From an uncultured Granulosicoccaceae bacterium (lineage in GTDB: Bacteria > Pseudomonadota > Gammaproteobacteria > Granulosicoccales > Granulosicoccaceae): 31,884 nucleotides of DNA. A program made the position numbers and the translations under genes. The notes beneath the pieces were generated by a model. It was given only the letters and a program-made list of their open reading frames with translations. It was not told the origin of the DNA and made no database searches. This document shows positions 1 through 7,924 of this stretch, one piece after another. Position 1 is the first letter of the stretch, and each line of letters opens with the position of its first letter. Location: assembly GCA_937951695.1 (NCBI GenBank), contig CALFBL010000177.1, positions 1 through 31,884 of the forward strand, given 5' to 3'.

Positions 1-115
1 CCAAGGCTCGAAAGTCCCCGTAGGTTTTGGTGACATCGGCCATCTCGATAAGCGGATTGACGTCAGATTCGGTTGAGCTCGGAGCCAGTTCACTGGGATT
101 TATCGCATTTGTCAT
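1..115 (-). CDS. Amino-acid ABC transporter ATP-binding protein, N-terminal fragment
   Basis: The gene runs off the left edge; only the first 38 codons are present. The reverse-strand reading starts at the ATG at 115. After a polar N-terminal extension of about 23 residues it gives IEMADVTKTYGDFRAL, the usual first strand of an ABC ATPase, just before Walker A would begin. That opening is typical of polar amino-acid ATPases of the GlnQ/HisP type. It diverges from the solute-binding protein at 222, so the two probably serve one importer, with any permease gene to the left. Walker motifs lie outside the window, so the class is inferred from the first strand and the neighbour. Confidence 0.72.
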   Translation of the reverse strand, partial: MTNAINPSELAPSSTESDVNPLIEMADVTKTYGDFRAL

Positions 116-221
116 CCGATTATTCTACCTATTGAATCCGAATATCCGGACCGGATCAGGCCTAGATGGTCATTGACGTATACTGATCTCACAACACCAA
201 TACCTTGGGAGCACTACCTCG

Positions 222-1013
222 ATGACATTCTTTTCATGGCTGAAACCCCTCGGCGCAGCGGCCGTTCTTAGCGCAGCACTGATCTTACCCTCACACGCAG
301 CCGATTCCGTCCTGCAAGACATCTTGTCTGAAGGCAAGCTAAAAGTTGGCACCACCGGCGACTGGAATCCGATGAGCATCAAGGATCCGACCACCAACAA
401 CTACAAGGGCTACGACATTGACGTTATGACCGAATTGGCGAAAGACCTCGAAGTCGAACTGGAGTTTGTGCCCACCGACTGGAAAACGCTGGTCAATGGT
501 GTGGTCGCAGGCAAATACCACATGACAGGCAGTGCTTCAATCAGCGCAGGTCGTGCTAAAGCAGCCGGTTATTCAGACAGCTATTTCTCACTGGCAACGG
601 TACCGCTGGTGCTCAGCAAAAACGCAGACAAATTTGGTGACTGGGCGGACCTGAATCAAGCAGGCGTCACCGTTGCAGCAACGCTCGGAACCACCCAGGA
701 ACAGCAAGTGAAGGACTTCTTCCCGAACGCCGCACACAAGATCATAGAAGCACCCGCTCGCGATTTTCAGGAAGTGCTAGCCGGTCGTGCAGACGCCCAC
801 ATCACGTCGAACGTAGAAGCCTACAAGCTGGTGGAACAATACCCACAGCTGATGGTGGTACCGGTTGAACAGCCTCGAGCGCGCACGCCAATTGCCATGC
901 TGTTGCCGCAAGACGACCAAGTGTGGATTAACTATGTGAACACCTGGATCAAGCTCCAGGAAGAGCGCGGTTTTTTCGCAGAGCTGGGTAAAAAGTGGCA
1001 ATTGAGTAACTGA
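222..1013 (+). CDS. Family-3 periplasmic amino-acid-binding protein of an ABC transporter
   Basis: A 263-residue exported protein. Residues 1-26 form a signal peptide: a short charged start, a hydrophobic stretch GAAAVLSAALIL, and a signal-peptidase site near SHA-A. The mature part begins with the family-3 pattern DILSEGKLKVGTTGDWNPMS, followed by YKGYDIDVMTELAKDL, the bilobal fold that binds polar or aromatic amino acids. Such proteins deliver substrate to an ABC permease. GGGAG-like bases precede the ATG. It diverges from an ABC ATPase gene, which supports a transport role. The same fold includes secreted cyclohexadienyl dehydratases (PheC-like). With an aromatic-type aminotransferase immediately downstream, an enzymatic role cannot be excluded, but transport is the simpler reading. 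Confidence 0.85.
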   Translation: MTFFSWLKPLGAAAVLSAALILPSHAADSVLQDILSEGKLKVGTTGDWNPMSIKDPTTNNYKGYDIDVMTELAKDLEVELEFVPTDWKTLVNGVVAGKYHMTGSASISAGRAKAAGYSDSYFSLATVPLVLSKNADKFGDWADLNQAGVTVAATLGTTQEQQVKDFFPNAAHKIIEAPARDFQEVLAGRADAHITSNVEAYKLVEQYPQLMVVPVEQPRARTPIAMLLPQDDQVWINYVNTWIKLQEERGFFAELGKKWQLSN

Positions 1014-1050
1014 TGTAGTTAACGTTCAACACCGACTGCGTTACTCTATC

Positions 1051-1081
1051 GGCTGGGTGGTGAATTCCACTCAGCCTTTTT
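1051..1081 (+). terminator. Intrinsic terminator after the solute-binding protein gene
   Basis: A 10-bp stem (1051-1060 with 1067-1076, one G-U pair) encloses a 6-base loop and is followed directly by five T residues. It lies 38 bases after the stop at 1013 and before the aminotransferase start at 1127. The two same-strand genes are therefore probably transcribed separately. Confidence 0.85.
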
Positions 1082-1126
1082 CATGCCCAAACAACACCTT
1101 ACTACTGAGTGAAAACGGAGCGGCTC

Positions 1127-2314
1127 ATGTTCGAAACTCTACCGGCGAAGCAACCGGACGCGATTTTAAAACTGATGATGGCGTTCCGTGAAGATCCACG
1201 AGCCGACAAATTGGATTTAGGCGTTGGCGTTTATAAAGACGAAAACGGCGCAACCCCGGTGATGAAGGCGGTAAAATCTGCCGAAGGCAAATTGCTGCAA
1301 GATCAGGACACCAAAGCGTATGTGGGTCCGCTCGGCAGCCCGGCGTTTAACCAACAAATGATCACGACCGTGCTCGGTGCGGATGCCGACACCACACGAC
1401 TTCGATGCGCCCAGGTGCCCGGCGGCAGTGGTGCGCTGCGTGTACTCACGGATCTGCTCGTCAGCGCACGCCCGGCAGCGACTATCTGGTTGTCTGACCC
1501 CACCTGGCCCAACCACATTCCGATTTTAACCGCCGGCGGTGCCAAGCTCTCGTCCTACCCCTATTTTGACGCCAGCAGCGGTAAGGTGACAGTCGATGCC
1601 ATGCTGGAAACACTGTCAAAAGCGGCCAAGGGTGACATCGTTCTGTTGCACGGCTGTTGCCATAACCCCACCGGCGCAGACCTCACACATGAACAATGGA
1701 CCGCAGTGTTTGATGTAATGAAGTCGCAAGGGCTCATGCCGTTTGTCGACATCGCCTATCAAGGCTTTGGGGACGGATTGGAACAAGACGCTTGGGCGGT
1801 AAGAGCCATGGCCGATGCACTACCCGAGATGGTCGTCGCCGCCAGCTGTTCGAAGAACTTTGGCCTGTATCGCGAGCGCGTGGGGGCTGCGATTGTTTTG
1901 GGACGGAACGCCGCTGAGGCCGATCGCGCCTTGGCCAATCTATCAACAATCATTCGCTCCAACTATTCCATGCCACCCGATCACGGGGCGAATGTGGCCG
2001 AACGGGTGCTAACCGATGACGCCCTGAGCGCCGACTGGCGCGACGAGCTGGAAGCGATGCGCGTGCGCATGCAGTCGCTACGCGCCAAATTCGCCGATGC
2101 CTTACGCAAACGAACCAACTCCGATCGCTTTGACTTTATTGCGGGTCAGAAGGGCATGTTTAGCCGCTTGCCATTAACGCCAGAACAAATTGAAAGCTTA
2201 CGCACAGAAAACGGCGTCTATATTGTCGGCGATGGGCGAATCAATGTGGCGGGCCTGCCCAACGACTCAGCCGAGCTGGATCAATTGGCTGAGAACATCG
2301 CTGCGGTGTTATAG
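1127..2314 (+). CDS. Aromatic-amino-acid / aspartate aminotransferase (class I, PLP-dependent)
   Basis: A 395-residue class I aminotransferase of the AspC/TyrB type, transferring amino groups between aspartate or aromatic amino acids and 2-oxoglutarate. The ATG at 1127 has GGAG a few bases upstream and gives the family-typical start MFETLPAKQPDAILKLM; the in-frame GTG at 1109 would add six unneeded residues. Visible motifs are HGCCHNPTG (175-183), the PLP-contacting D208 and Y211, and the Schiff-base lysine K243 in CSKNFGLYRERVG. RINVAGL near the C-terminus carries the substrate-carboxylate arginine. Length matches the E. coli enzymes (about 396). Preference between aspartate and aromatic substrates cannot be read from the sequence. 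Confidence 0.93.
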   Translation: MFETLPAKQPDAILKLMMAFREDPRADKLDLGVGVYKDENGATPVMKAVKSAEGKLLQDQDTKAYVGPLGSPAFNQQMITTVLGADADTTRLRCAQVPGGSGALRVLTDLLVSARPAATIWLSDPTWPNHIPILTAGGAKLSSYPYFDASSGKVTVDAMLETLSKAAKGDIVLLHGCCHNPTGADLTHEQWTAVFDVMKSQGLMPFVDIAYQGFGDGLEQDAWAVRAMADALPEMVVAASCSKNFGLYRERVGAAIVLGRNAAEADRALANLSTIIRSNYSMPPDHGANVAERVLTDDALSADWRDELEAMRVRMQSLRAKFADALRKRTNSDRFDFIAGQKGMFSRLPLTPEQIESLRTENGVYIVGDGRINVAGLPNDSAELDQLAENIAAVL

Positions 2315-2329
2315 CCTTAGCTCAATCGC

Positions 2330-2695
2330 CTAGCTCGATAGGGAAAATCGTCCGTCCGGCAATTCCAGCCGGGCGGCGATAGCCGCAGTTGCTATGACCG
2401 TCACGGTATCCTGCTCGGGATCGAGCACGTTAAGCCCACCAAGCTCAACGTTCACTTCAACCGTACCAAACGGCACCTGCTGCGCTACCACTTCGATGTC
2501 CACAGCGTGCGGTTTTTGCACCCCGATATTGACTGTGATGTGCATTGACTCTCGATCAATACCGAGGGAGCGAAACAAGGTCAGGGAGCTGTGATGCAAC
2601 GCATCCTGCACGGCACGCACCGCTGCCTTGGTGTAGTCCTCACCATACAGATCATTACCGGTTCCCATTTCCAGAATAATGCGTTTAAGGCTCAT
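2330..2695 (-). CDS. Lin0512-family protein (downstream paralogue)
   Basis: A 121-residue protein of the Lin0512 family, which has no established biochemical function. The N-terminus ILEMGTGNDLYGEDYTKAAVRAVQDAL is the family signature. Its start ATG overlaps the stop of the gene upstream by four bases, so the pair is probably translationally coupled. The two products align along their whole length: E-M-G-x-G-x-D-L-x-G-x-D-Y-T-K-A-A-V-R-A, then a central V-x-I-G-V segment, a GGLDVL-like strand and a final TVIA-A-A strand. They probably arose by tandem duplication and may form a heteromer, which is inference. The gene converges on the aminotransferase with 15 bases between stops. Confidence 0.85.
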   Translation of the reverse strand: MSLKRIILEMGTGNDLYGEDYTKAAVRAVQDALHHSSLTLFRSLGIDRESMHITVNIGVQKPHAVDIEVVAQQVPFGTVEVNVELGGLNVLDPEQDTVTVIATAAIAARLELPDGRFSLSS

Positions 2696-3066
2696 GCCGC
2701 TCCCCCGGACTGGCTGTCGTGAGCTTCATTGATGTCGAGGTACACCACTACAGCTGCGTTGGCGATCACCGTCGTGTTTGTGCCCTCATCATTGAGCACG
2801 TCCAGCCCGCCTTTAACGGCCTGCACCGAGGCCTTGCCATAGGGCAACACAGCAGCCACGGTCTCGCAGTTTACCCGCGCGGGCTCGGCCACGCCGATCT
2901 CGACCTCGACTAACATCGCCTCTCGCGGATAGCCTAACGCTCTGGCGACCGACAGTGAGTTGTGCCACAACGCATCTTTCAGAGCCCGCACCGCGGCTTT
3001 GGTGTAATCCTGTCCGTGCAGGTCAGTGCCCATGCCCATTTCTACTGCAAGCCGTTTCTTTGGCAT
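2692..3066 (-). CDS. Lin0512-family protein (upstream paralogue)
   Basis: First gene of the tandem Lin0512 pair, about 124 residues. The N-terminus PKKRLAVEMGMGTDLHGQDYTKAAVRALKDAL fits the family consensus more closely than its partner. The start is ambiguous: an ATG at 3066 directly follows an in-frame GTG at 3069, and AGG lies close to both, so I list the ATG. It has no signal peptide or membrane segment and is presumably cytoplasmic. The four-base ATGA overlap with the next gene points to one transcript. Function is unknown. Confidence 0.85.
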   Translation of the reverse strand: MPKKRLAVEMGMGTDLHGQDYTKAAVRALKDALWHNSLSVARALGYPREAMLVEVEIGVAEPARVNCETVAAVLPYGKASVQAVKGGLDVLNDEGTNTTVIANAAVVVYLDINEAHDSQSGGAA

Positions 3067-3187
3067 CACCTAAATCTCTGCTAATCTGTGAAACGCCAGA
3101 CATTAACACCAAACTTGCGCCACAGGAATTCCAGGTTGCGGTCGATACTGATGCCATGCCCATAAAAGAGTCTCAGCAAGAAACTCC

Positions 3188-3907
3188 ATGCACGTCACAA
3201 AAATTCTTTTTATTGATGTCTGTAGGAATCTGGCGATTCGTTCAGCGCTACTGTTTTGCCTTTGGGTAGCGTTCACGCTGGGCACCGCAGAAGCGGCCAT
3301 TTTTGCCTGCCCCACTGCCACCGGAGAGATCGCCTACCAGGATCGTCCTTGTGTAAAACAAGCCCAGACCGTTGTGCCCTCGACGACTGACGATGCCAAG
3401 GACACCGGCAGTGCCTACCCATTGGGCATTCACCCCAGCTGGTTCATCCCCCCCACCTACGCACCCCAACCCGCCTACTGTGATCGTCTGGGCTGCGAGT
3501 GCGCCACCATGGCACGAAATTTTCACCGCGGGCTGGAAGCAGCTGTCGCTGACGCGCTGTTTTTAGAAGCCACCTGGCATCGCTACGCTGAGCAGGTCAT
3601 CAGAATGGAGACCGATCCACCGATAGGCCTTGCCCGCCTCGAGTTGCAAGCCGAGCTCAGCGACTCCGCGTGTGAAATACAAATGTCTCAGTTGACGCTG
3701 AAGAACTACGCCAGCCAGGCTGTGAATAACATCGAGCGAAATGCCGAATTGGCTGAGCGCCGTGGCCACACCGACTACGACCAATGCGATGGCAGCAATG
3801 AACTGGTCTGTGCCGACGTCGAGGCCTACTCTTTGAACGAACGGGTGCAACTGGATCTGCGCACCTTGCGTACACCGCGCAATATATTTGTTGCCGACAT
3901 CGAGTAG
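3188..3907 (+). CDS. Secreted protein with DUF4124-like N-terminal domain
   Basis: A 239-residue exported protein of unknown role. The first ~36 residues form a signal peptide with a hydrophobic core (IRSALLFCLWVAFTLG) and a cleavage site near AEA-A. The mature N-terminus IFACPTATGEIAYQDRPC matches the short DUF4124 pattern (C, G, Y-Q-D, P-C), often found at the start of gammaproteobacterial periplasmic proteins. The rest carries further cysteines (around CDRLGCEC and the C-terminal third), consistent with disulfides in the periplasm, and is rich in acidic helix-forming residues. It converges on the kinase gene with 18 bases between stops. No enzymatic motif is visible. Confidence 0.7.
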   Translation: MHVTKILFIDVCRNLAIRSALLFCLWVAFTLGTAEAAIFACPTATGEIAYQDRPCVKQAQTVVPSTTDDAKDTGSAYPLGIHPSWFIPPTYAPQPAYCDRLGCECATMARNFHRGLEAAVADALFLEATWHRYAEQVIRMETDPPIGLARLELQAELSDSACEIQMSQLTLKNYASQAVNNIERNAELAERRGHTDYDQCDGSNELVCADVEAYSLNERVQLDLRTLRTPRNIFVADIE

Positions 3908-3925
3908 ATTCCCCGTCTTTAACGA

Positions 3926-6127
3926 CTACCAGATGATGTCACTCCAAATCCCGTTAACACGACGGCTTTTGATTGGGCGATCCTGATAGCTTGATGAGGG
4001 TGTGGTTCGATCCCCGTTACTTCTGATCATCCTGTTGATACGCAAATTGCCGACAATGGATTTATCCGCGTCCCGCGCACGGATACCCGTGATCGACACT
4101 TCCAGGCGTTCGAAACCGTCGATCAAACGAACGAACAATTCCAATTGTGCACCATCATTTTGCGTAAGACGCTTTATCCCACGCACGTCACCTCGCTCGA
4201 TGGCTTGCTTGAGTTGATGGAACTCACCGACAATCCGTTCAAATTCGTCATCACTGATTGGCTCTCGAGCATTCGCCTCGCCCGCATCAATAGCTTGCTC
4301 GACTTGCTCAATCTGCGCGTTCGACAATTCAATGCGCTGAGCCTGGCGTAGCGCATCGCGCGCGGTGCCGAGATCATTCTCCGTCAACGCAGCACGAGCC
4401 TGATCCAGTAGCGAGTTCTGCTGGTTGCGCTGGGCTGCCTGTTTTCGTTCCGCTTCGGCTGCGCGCTTTTCTCGTTCAACCCGTTCTTGTTCCGCTTTCT
4501 CTTCCGCGGCCTTCGCCGCGGCAGCTCGTGCCTCGCGCTCAGCTTTTGCCTTAGCCGCAACCTCGGCTCGGATATTCGCCTCAGCCTCGGCTTTTGCCTC
4601 TGCGAGCGCTTGGGCGTCTGCTGCTTCGGCTTGCGTATTGTCCTTATCACTGGACTCAGCTGCCGCTGCGGCTTTTGACTGCTCGTCCAACCGCGACCGT
4701 TCCGCATCGCGTTCAGAGACGAGGCGTTCGGCACCCAAACGAATTTGCTCTGCCTGGCGTTCGCGTTGCTCCGCGATCGCGGCGATGGCTTCCTGACGAG
4801 CTTGTTCAGCACGCGCCAACGCCTCATCAGCCGCTAACCGTTGCGCCGACAAGTCGGCCTGTTGCCGCTCCATCATTGAGATCAGATGGTTGTAACCCAC
4901 CCACAAGACAGTCGCAATCACGGCGAATCCAATGAAGCTGAGCAGCCAGCCCAGCCGGAATCGTTTTCGGGCTTCAGCGGCGTAGCTTGTCGCGGCAAGC
5001 GTCTGCTGCTTATTCATTCGAGCGGTTCCGTGGCGCTCAGCGGTCGCCACCGCGCGGTCCCAATTTTCATCGTCGAGAAGCGTTCTGGACTCATCATCTA
5101 ACTGCGTCGAATGAGTCGTTCCACGCGGCGTTGCCGATCGGGTTGTTCGCTGGGTGGGCGTGGACGCCAAGCGGGTTTGCTGGTCGAAAAAAAGCTGTGT
5201 GGCCTCAGAAGCATCTGGCGGCACGTCGATGGCGTAGAGCGCGGGTATCCAGTCGCCTAACATTTGTGGACGATCCGCGATGCGCACCGACAAAGCCCAG
5301 TCAATCGCGCTCAAAAACGCGGCGGAATAGTGATCTTTTCCGACGATCGAAGCGGCGATCAATGGGTCTGCTTTGCCGTTAACAATCGCCAGACTGCGCT
5401 GCGTGCTGTCGGCCGGATGCTTTTGCGCGATGCAAAAGTACAACACCCCACCCAAGGCGTAGATATCACTCCAAGGTCCTTGCTGCTCCTCGCTTTCCGG
5501 ATTGTATTGCTCTAACGGTGCGTAACCACTAGACACCAAAGCGGTCAACCCCTGTGTGGCGTGTCGTGACGCCAGTCGCGCTGAGCCAAAGTCCAGCAGC
5601 ACAGGCGAGGCGTCTTTACGCACCAGCAAGTTACCGGGTTTGATATCTCGATGAATAAACCCTTGACGATGCACTTCCGATAAGCCCTGAGCGATCGGTT
5701 CAATCAAGCGTTTTAACGCGCGCTCGCTTCGATTCTGGGGCGTCCTTACGTGTTGGCGTAGCGATAGACCCTCTTCGAAGTCCATCACCATGTAGGCGGT
5801 GTTGTTCTCCTGAAACAGCGCACTGACCCGAACAATATTCGGGTGACGAAAGCGAACCAGGTTTCGCGCTTCCTTGACAAATCGGTCCAACCCCCATTGG
5901 TAGAGCGTTCCATCAGAGGCGTGATTCGGCCGAACTCGATTGTCATCGGAGCGTCTGGCGATGTCGCTTGGCAAATATTCCTTGATCGCGACCCGGTGGC
6001 CCAAGCTGACATCAGTCGCCAAATAGATGACACCAAATCCACCCCGCCCGAGCAGCCGCACGATGCGATAATTCTGCAGGCGCGACCCTTGTGGCAGTGT
6101 GTCAGCTGTAGACGCAGTCGAATCCAT
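3926..6127 (-). CDS. Membrane-anchored serine/threonine protein kinase with long coiled coil
   Basis: A 733-residue eukaryotic-type (Hanks) kinase. All catalytic elements are present: glycine loop GRGGFG (27-32), ATP lysine K49 in VAIKEYLP, glutamate E86, HRDIKPGN with catalytic D161 and N166, DFG at 179-181, and the GYAPLEQY activation-segment end. A linker of about 90 residues leads to one membrane helix (about 392-413). A long Ala/Glu/Arg-rich coiled coil follows (about 416-560), resembling TolA, then a helical segment like TPR-type repeats (LLDQARAALTENDLGTARDAL) and a small C-terminal domain. The kinase domain should be cytoplasmic and the coil periplasmic. No partner phosphatase gene is visible. 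It diverges from the GAPDH gene across about 300 bases. Confidence 0.92.
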   Translation of the reverse strand: MDSTASTADTLPQGSRLQNYRIVRLLGRGGFGVIYLATDVSLGHRVAIKEYLPSDIARRSDDNRVRPNHASDGTLYQWGLDRFVKEARNLVRFRHPNIVRVSALFQENNTAYMVMDFEEGLSLRQHVRTPQNRSERALKRLIEPIAQGLSEVHRQGFIHRDIKPGNLLVRKDASPVLLDFGSARLASRHATQGLTALVSSGYAPLEQYNPESEEQQGPWSDIYALGGVLYFCIAQKHPADSTQRSLAIVNGKADPLIAASIVGKDHYSAAFLSAIDWALSVRIADRPQMLGDWIPALYAIDVPPDASEATQLFFDQQTRLASTPTQRTTRSATPRGTTHSTQLDDESRTLLDDENWDRAVATAERHGTARMNKQQTLAATSYAAEARKRFRLGWLLSFIGFAVIATVLWVGYNHLISMMERQQADLSAQRLAADEALARAEQARQEAIAAIAEQRERQAEQIRLGAERLVSERDAERSRLDEQSKAAAAAESSDKDNTQAEAADAQALAEAKAEAEANIRAEVAAKAKAEREARAAAAKAAEEKAEQERVEREKRAAEAERKQAAQRNQQNSLLDQARAALTENDLGTARDALRQAQRIELSNAQIEQVEQAIDAGEANAREPISDDEFERIVGEFHQLKQAIERGDVRGIKRLTQNDGAQLELFVRLIDGFERLEVSITGIRARDADKSIVGNLRINRMIRSNGDRTTPSSSYQDRPIKSRRVNGIWSDIIW

Positions 6128-6433
6128 GATCAGCGTGGCGTTACGGGTTCAGAATGTGCGCTCGAGTGTATCCACTCGAAGCCCGACCGCGGTCACAAAA
6201 ATGCATTTCCATCGCTCCTACCCAACATTTTCCGGCAATACGCCGATAAGCCATTAACGACCAGTCGAAAACGCACTGCATCACTGGTCTATAACAGACC
6301 TATCGCTCGACGAAAGACGGTCCGTGAAAGACGTGTATGAAGGGTATGACCCCGATTGAACCCGATTCATTCCCACATTTCGTCAAAGTAACCACACCGC
6401 TCTCACTTTAGCTTGCAGGATTCTTCACCGACT
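6128..6433. other. Divergent intergenic region between the kinase and GAPDH genes
   Basis: About 306 bases separate the kinase start (6127) and the GAPDH start (6434). It should hold the promoters of both genes, but I see no clear consensus -35/-10 pair, no inverted repeat of note and no convincing small ORF. The open frame reading rightward through 6340 is the antisense shadow of the kinase N-terminus. Confidence 0.5.
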
Positions 6434-7873
6434 ATGACGACCGCAAACGAACACCTACAGCAGTACATTGACGAACAGGATGCCGCTGAGCGCATGTTAC
6501 CTCTGGTCGGCACGCTCTATCGCCAACGCGGTGTGATTGTGACAGTGTTTGGCAGAAAACTGATGAGCTCCTCGACCATCGAGATCATCAAGGCGCATCG
6601 GTTGGCACACCAAACGGTACACGACAGCGTATCCGTTGAGCAGACGATGAACGTTCTGCGGGCGATTGTGGCGGCGAATCCCGGTTCATGTCGAGTCGAT
6701 CTTGGCCTGCTGACCCATCGAGCTCGTCAGGTTGGCAGTGTCAACGACGACGATTTTCTCCACGAATTTGTCGGCAAGGCATTGCAAAACATTCCTAATA
6801 CGGTCAGCCTGCTGGACGAGCCTCGGGATATCGTACTGTACGGATTTGGTCGAATCGGCCGCATCATGGCGCGCTTGTTGATCGAACGAACCACCTCGAC
6901 CAACCCGCTGCGTTTACGCGCCATCGTGGTGCGTGGTGGCCGCGCAGGCGACCTGCGCAAACGCGCCAGCCTGTTACGTCGAGATTCCATTCACGGCCCC
7001 TTTAACGGGGATGTGGTTGTCGATGAGAGCAACTCCGCCATTATCGCCAACGGGAATTTCATTAAAGTCATTTACGCCAATCAACCCGAAGACATCGATT
7101 ACCGGGACTACGGCATTGACGACGCCCTAATTGTTGATAACACCGGTGTGTTTAAAGACGAAGACCAGCTGTCGCGTCATCTAGTGCCAGGCACATCGCG
7201 GGTTCTGTTAACAGCCCCTGCCGGTGGCTCGATCAAAAACATTGTCTACGGGGTTAACCACGCAGACATTCACGACGATGACAAAATCGTGTGTGCGGCC
7301 AGTTGCACCACGAACGCCATCACACCGGTGTTGAAAGCGATAAACGATCAATTCGGCATCGACAGCGGTCATGTTGAAACCGTTCATTCCTACACCAACG
7401 ATCAAAACTTAATCGATAATTATCACAGCGCAGAACGTCGCGGACGCAGCGCCCCTTTGAATATGGTGTTGACCTCAACAGGCGCTGCCAAGGCGGTCTC
7501 CAAAGCCTTACCTGAACTGGAAGGCAAATTGACCGGCAACGCGATCCGCGTGCCAACACCGAACGTTTCGATGGCGGTGTGCAATCTGAATCTGACAAAA
7601 GCTACCGACCGTAACAGCTTGAACGCCTACATGCGCGAGATGGCGTTTAATGGGGAACTCAAGCAACAGATCGATTATTCATTCTCTACCGAAGTGGTGT
7701 CATCGGATTTTGTCGGCACCCCAGAACCTGCGATATTCGATTCAGTCGCCACCATTGTCGACGGCAAGCGCTGCGTACTGTACGTCTGGTACGACAATGA
7801 ATACGGCTACAGCACCCAAGTGCTTCGAGTGCTTCAGTCGATGGCTGGATTACACATTCCCAATGTTGCCTGA
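6434..7873 (+). CDS. gap: Glyceraldehyde-3-phosphate dehydrogenase, long N-terminally extended type
   Basis: A 479-residue GAPDH of the long class known from Pseudomonas, with about 130 residues before the NAD-binding domain. It interconverts glyceraldehyde-3-phosphate and 1,3-bisphosphoglycerate. The extension contains LVGTLYRQRGVIVTVFGRKLM, typical of the class. VLYGFGRIGR is the Rossmann glycine motif, ASCTTNAITPVL holds the catalytic cysteine, and HSYTNDQNLID the catalytic histidine. RRGRSAPLNMV, LTGNAIRVPTPNVSM and WYDNEYGYS complete the signature. I chose the ATG at 6434; an in-frame TTG at 6413 would add seven residues and has no good upstream ribosome site. It stands as a single gene. 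Direction in vivo (glycolytic or gluconeogenic) cannot be told. Confidence 0.95.
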   Translation: MTTANEHLQQYIDEQDAAERMLPLVGTLYRQRGVIVTVFGRKLMSSSTIEIIKAHRLAHQTVHDSVSVEQTMNVLRAIVAANPGSCRVDLGLLTHRARQVGSVNDDDFLHEFVGKALQNIPNTVSLLDEPRDIVLYGFGRIGRIMARLLIERTTSTNPLRLRAIVVRGGRAGDLRKRASLLRRDSIHGPFNGDVVVDESNSAIIANGNFIKVIYANQPEDIDYRDYGIDDALIVDNTGVFKDEDQLSRHLVPGTSRVLLTAPAGGSIKNIVYGVNHADIHDDDKIVCAASCTTNAITPVLKAINDQFGIDSGHVETVHSYTNDQNLIDNYHSAERRGRSAPLNMVLTSTGAAKAVSKALPELEGKLTGNAIRVPTPNVSMAVCNLNLTKATDRNSLNAYMREMAFNGELKQQIDYSFSTEVVSSDFVGTPEPAIFDSVATIVDGKRCVLYVWYDNEYGYSTQVLRVLQSMAGLHIPNVA

Positions 7874-7924
7874 TTGTTCGCTTGACGATCTTTTATGTTC
7901 TCTGCAGCTGATGCATCAGGCTGG

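Noticed and set aside
4384..4827. Ser/Arg-rich and Ala-rich open frames antisense or out of frame in the kinase coiled coil
   Set aside because: Biased composition follows from the Ala/Glu/Arg coding of the coiled coil; these are frame shadows.
5843..6340. 165-residue plus-strand open frame over the kinase N-terminus
   Set aside because: It is mostly antisense to the kinase catalytic domain and its sequence has no domain-like features.
7908..7919. Palindrome CTGATGCATCAG between GAPDH and the DUF4159 gene
   Set aside because: A 12-base dyad between convergent genes with no T run; too little to assign a function.
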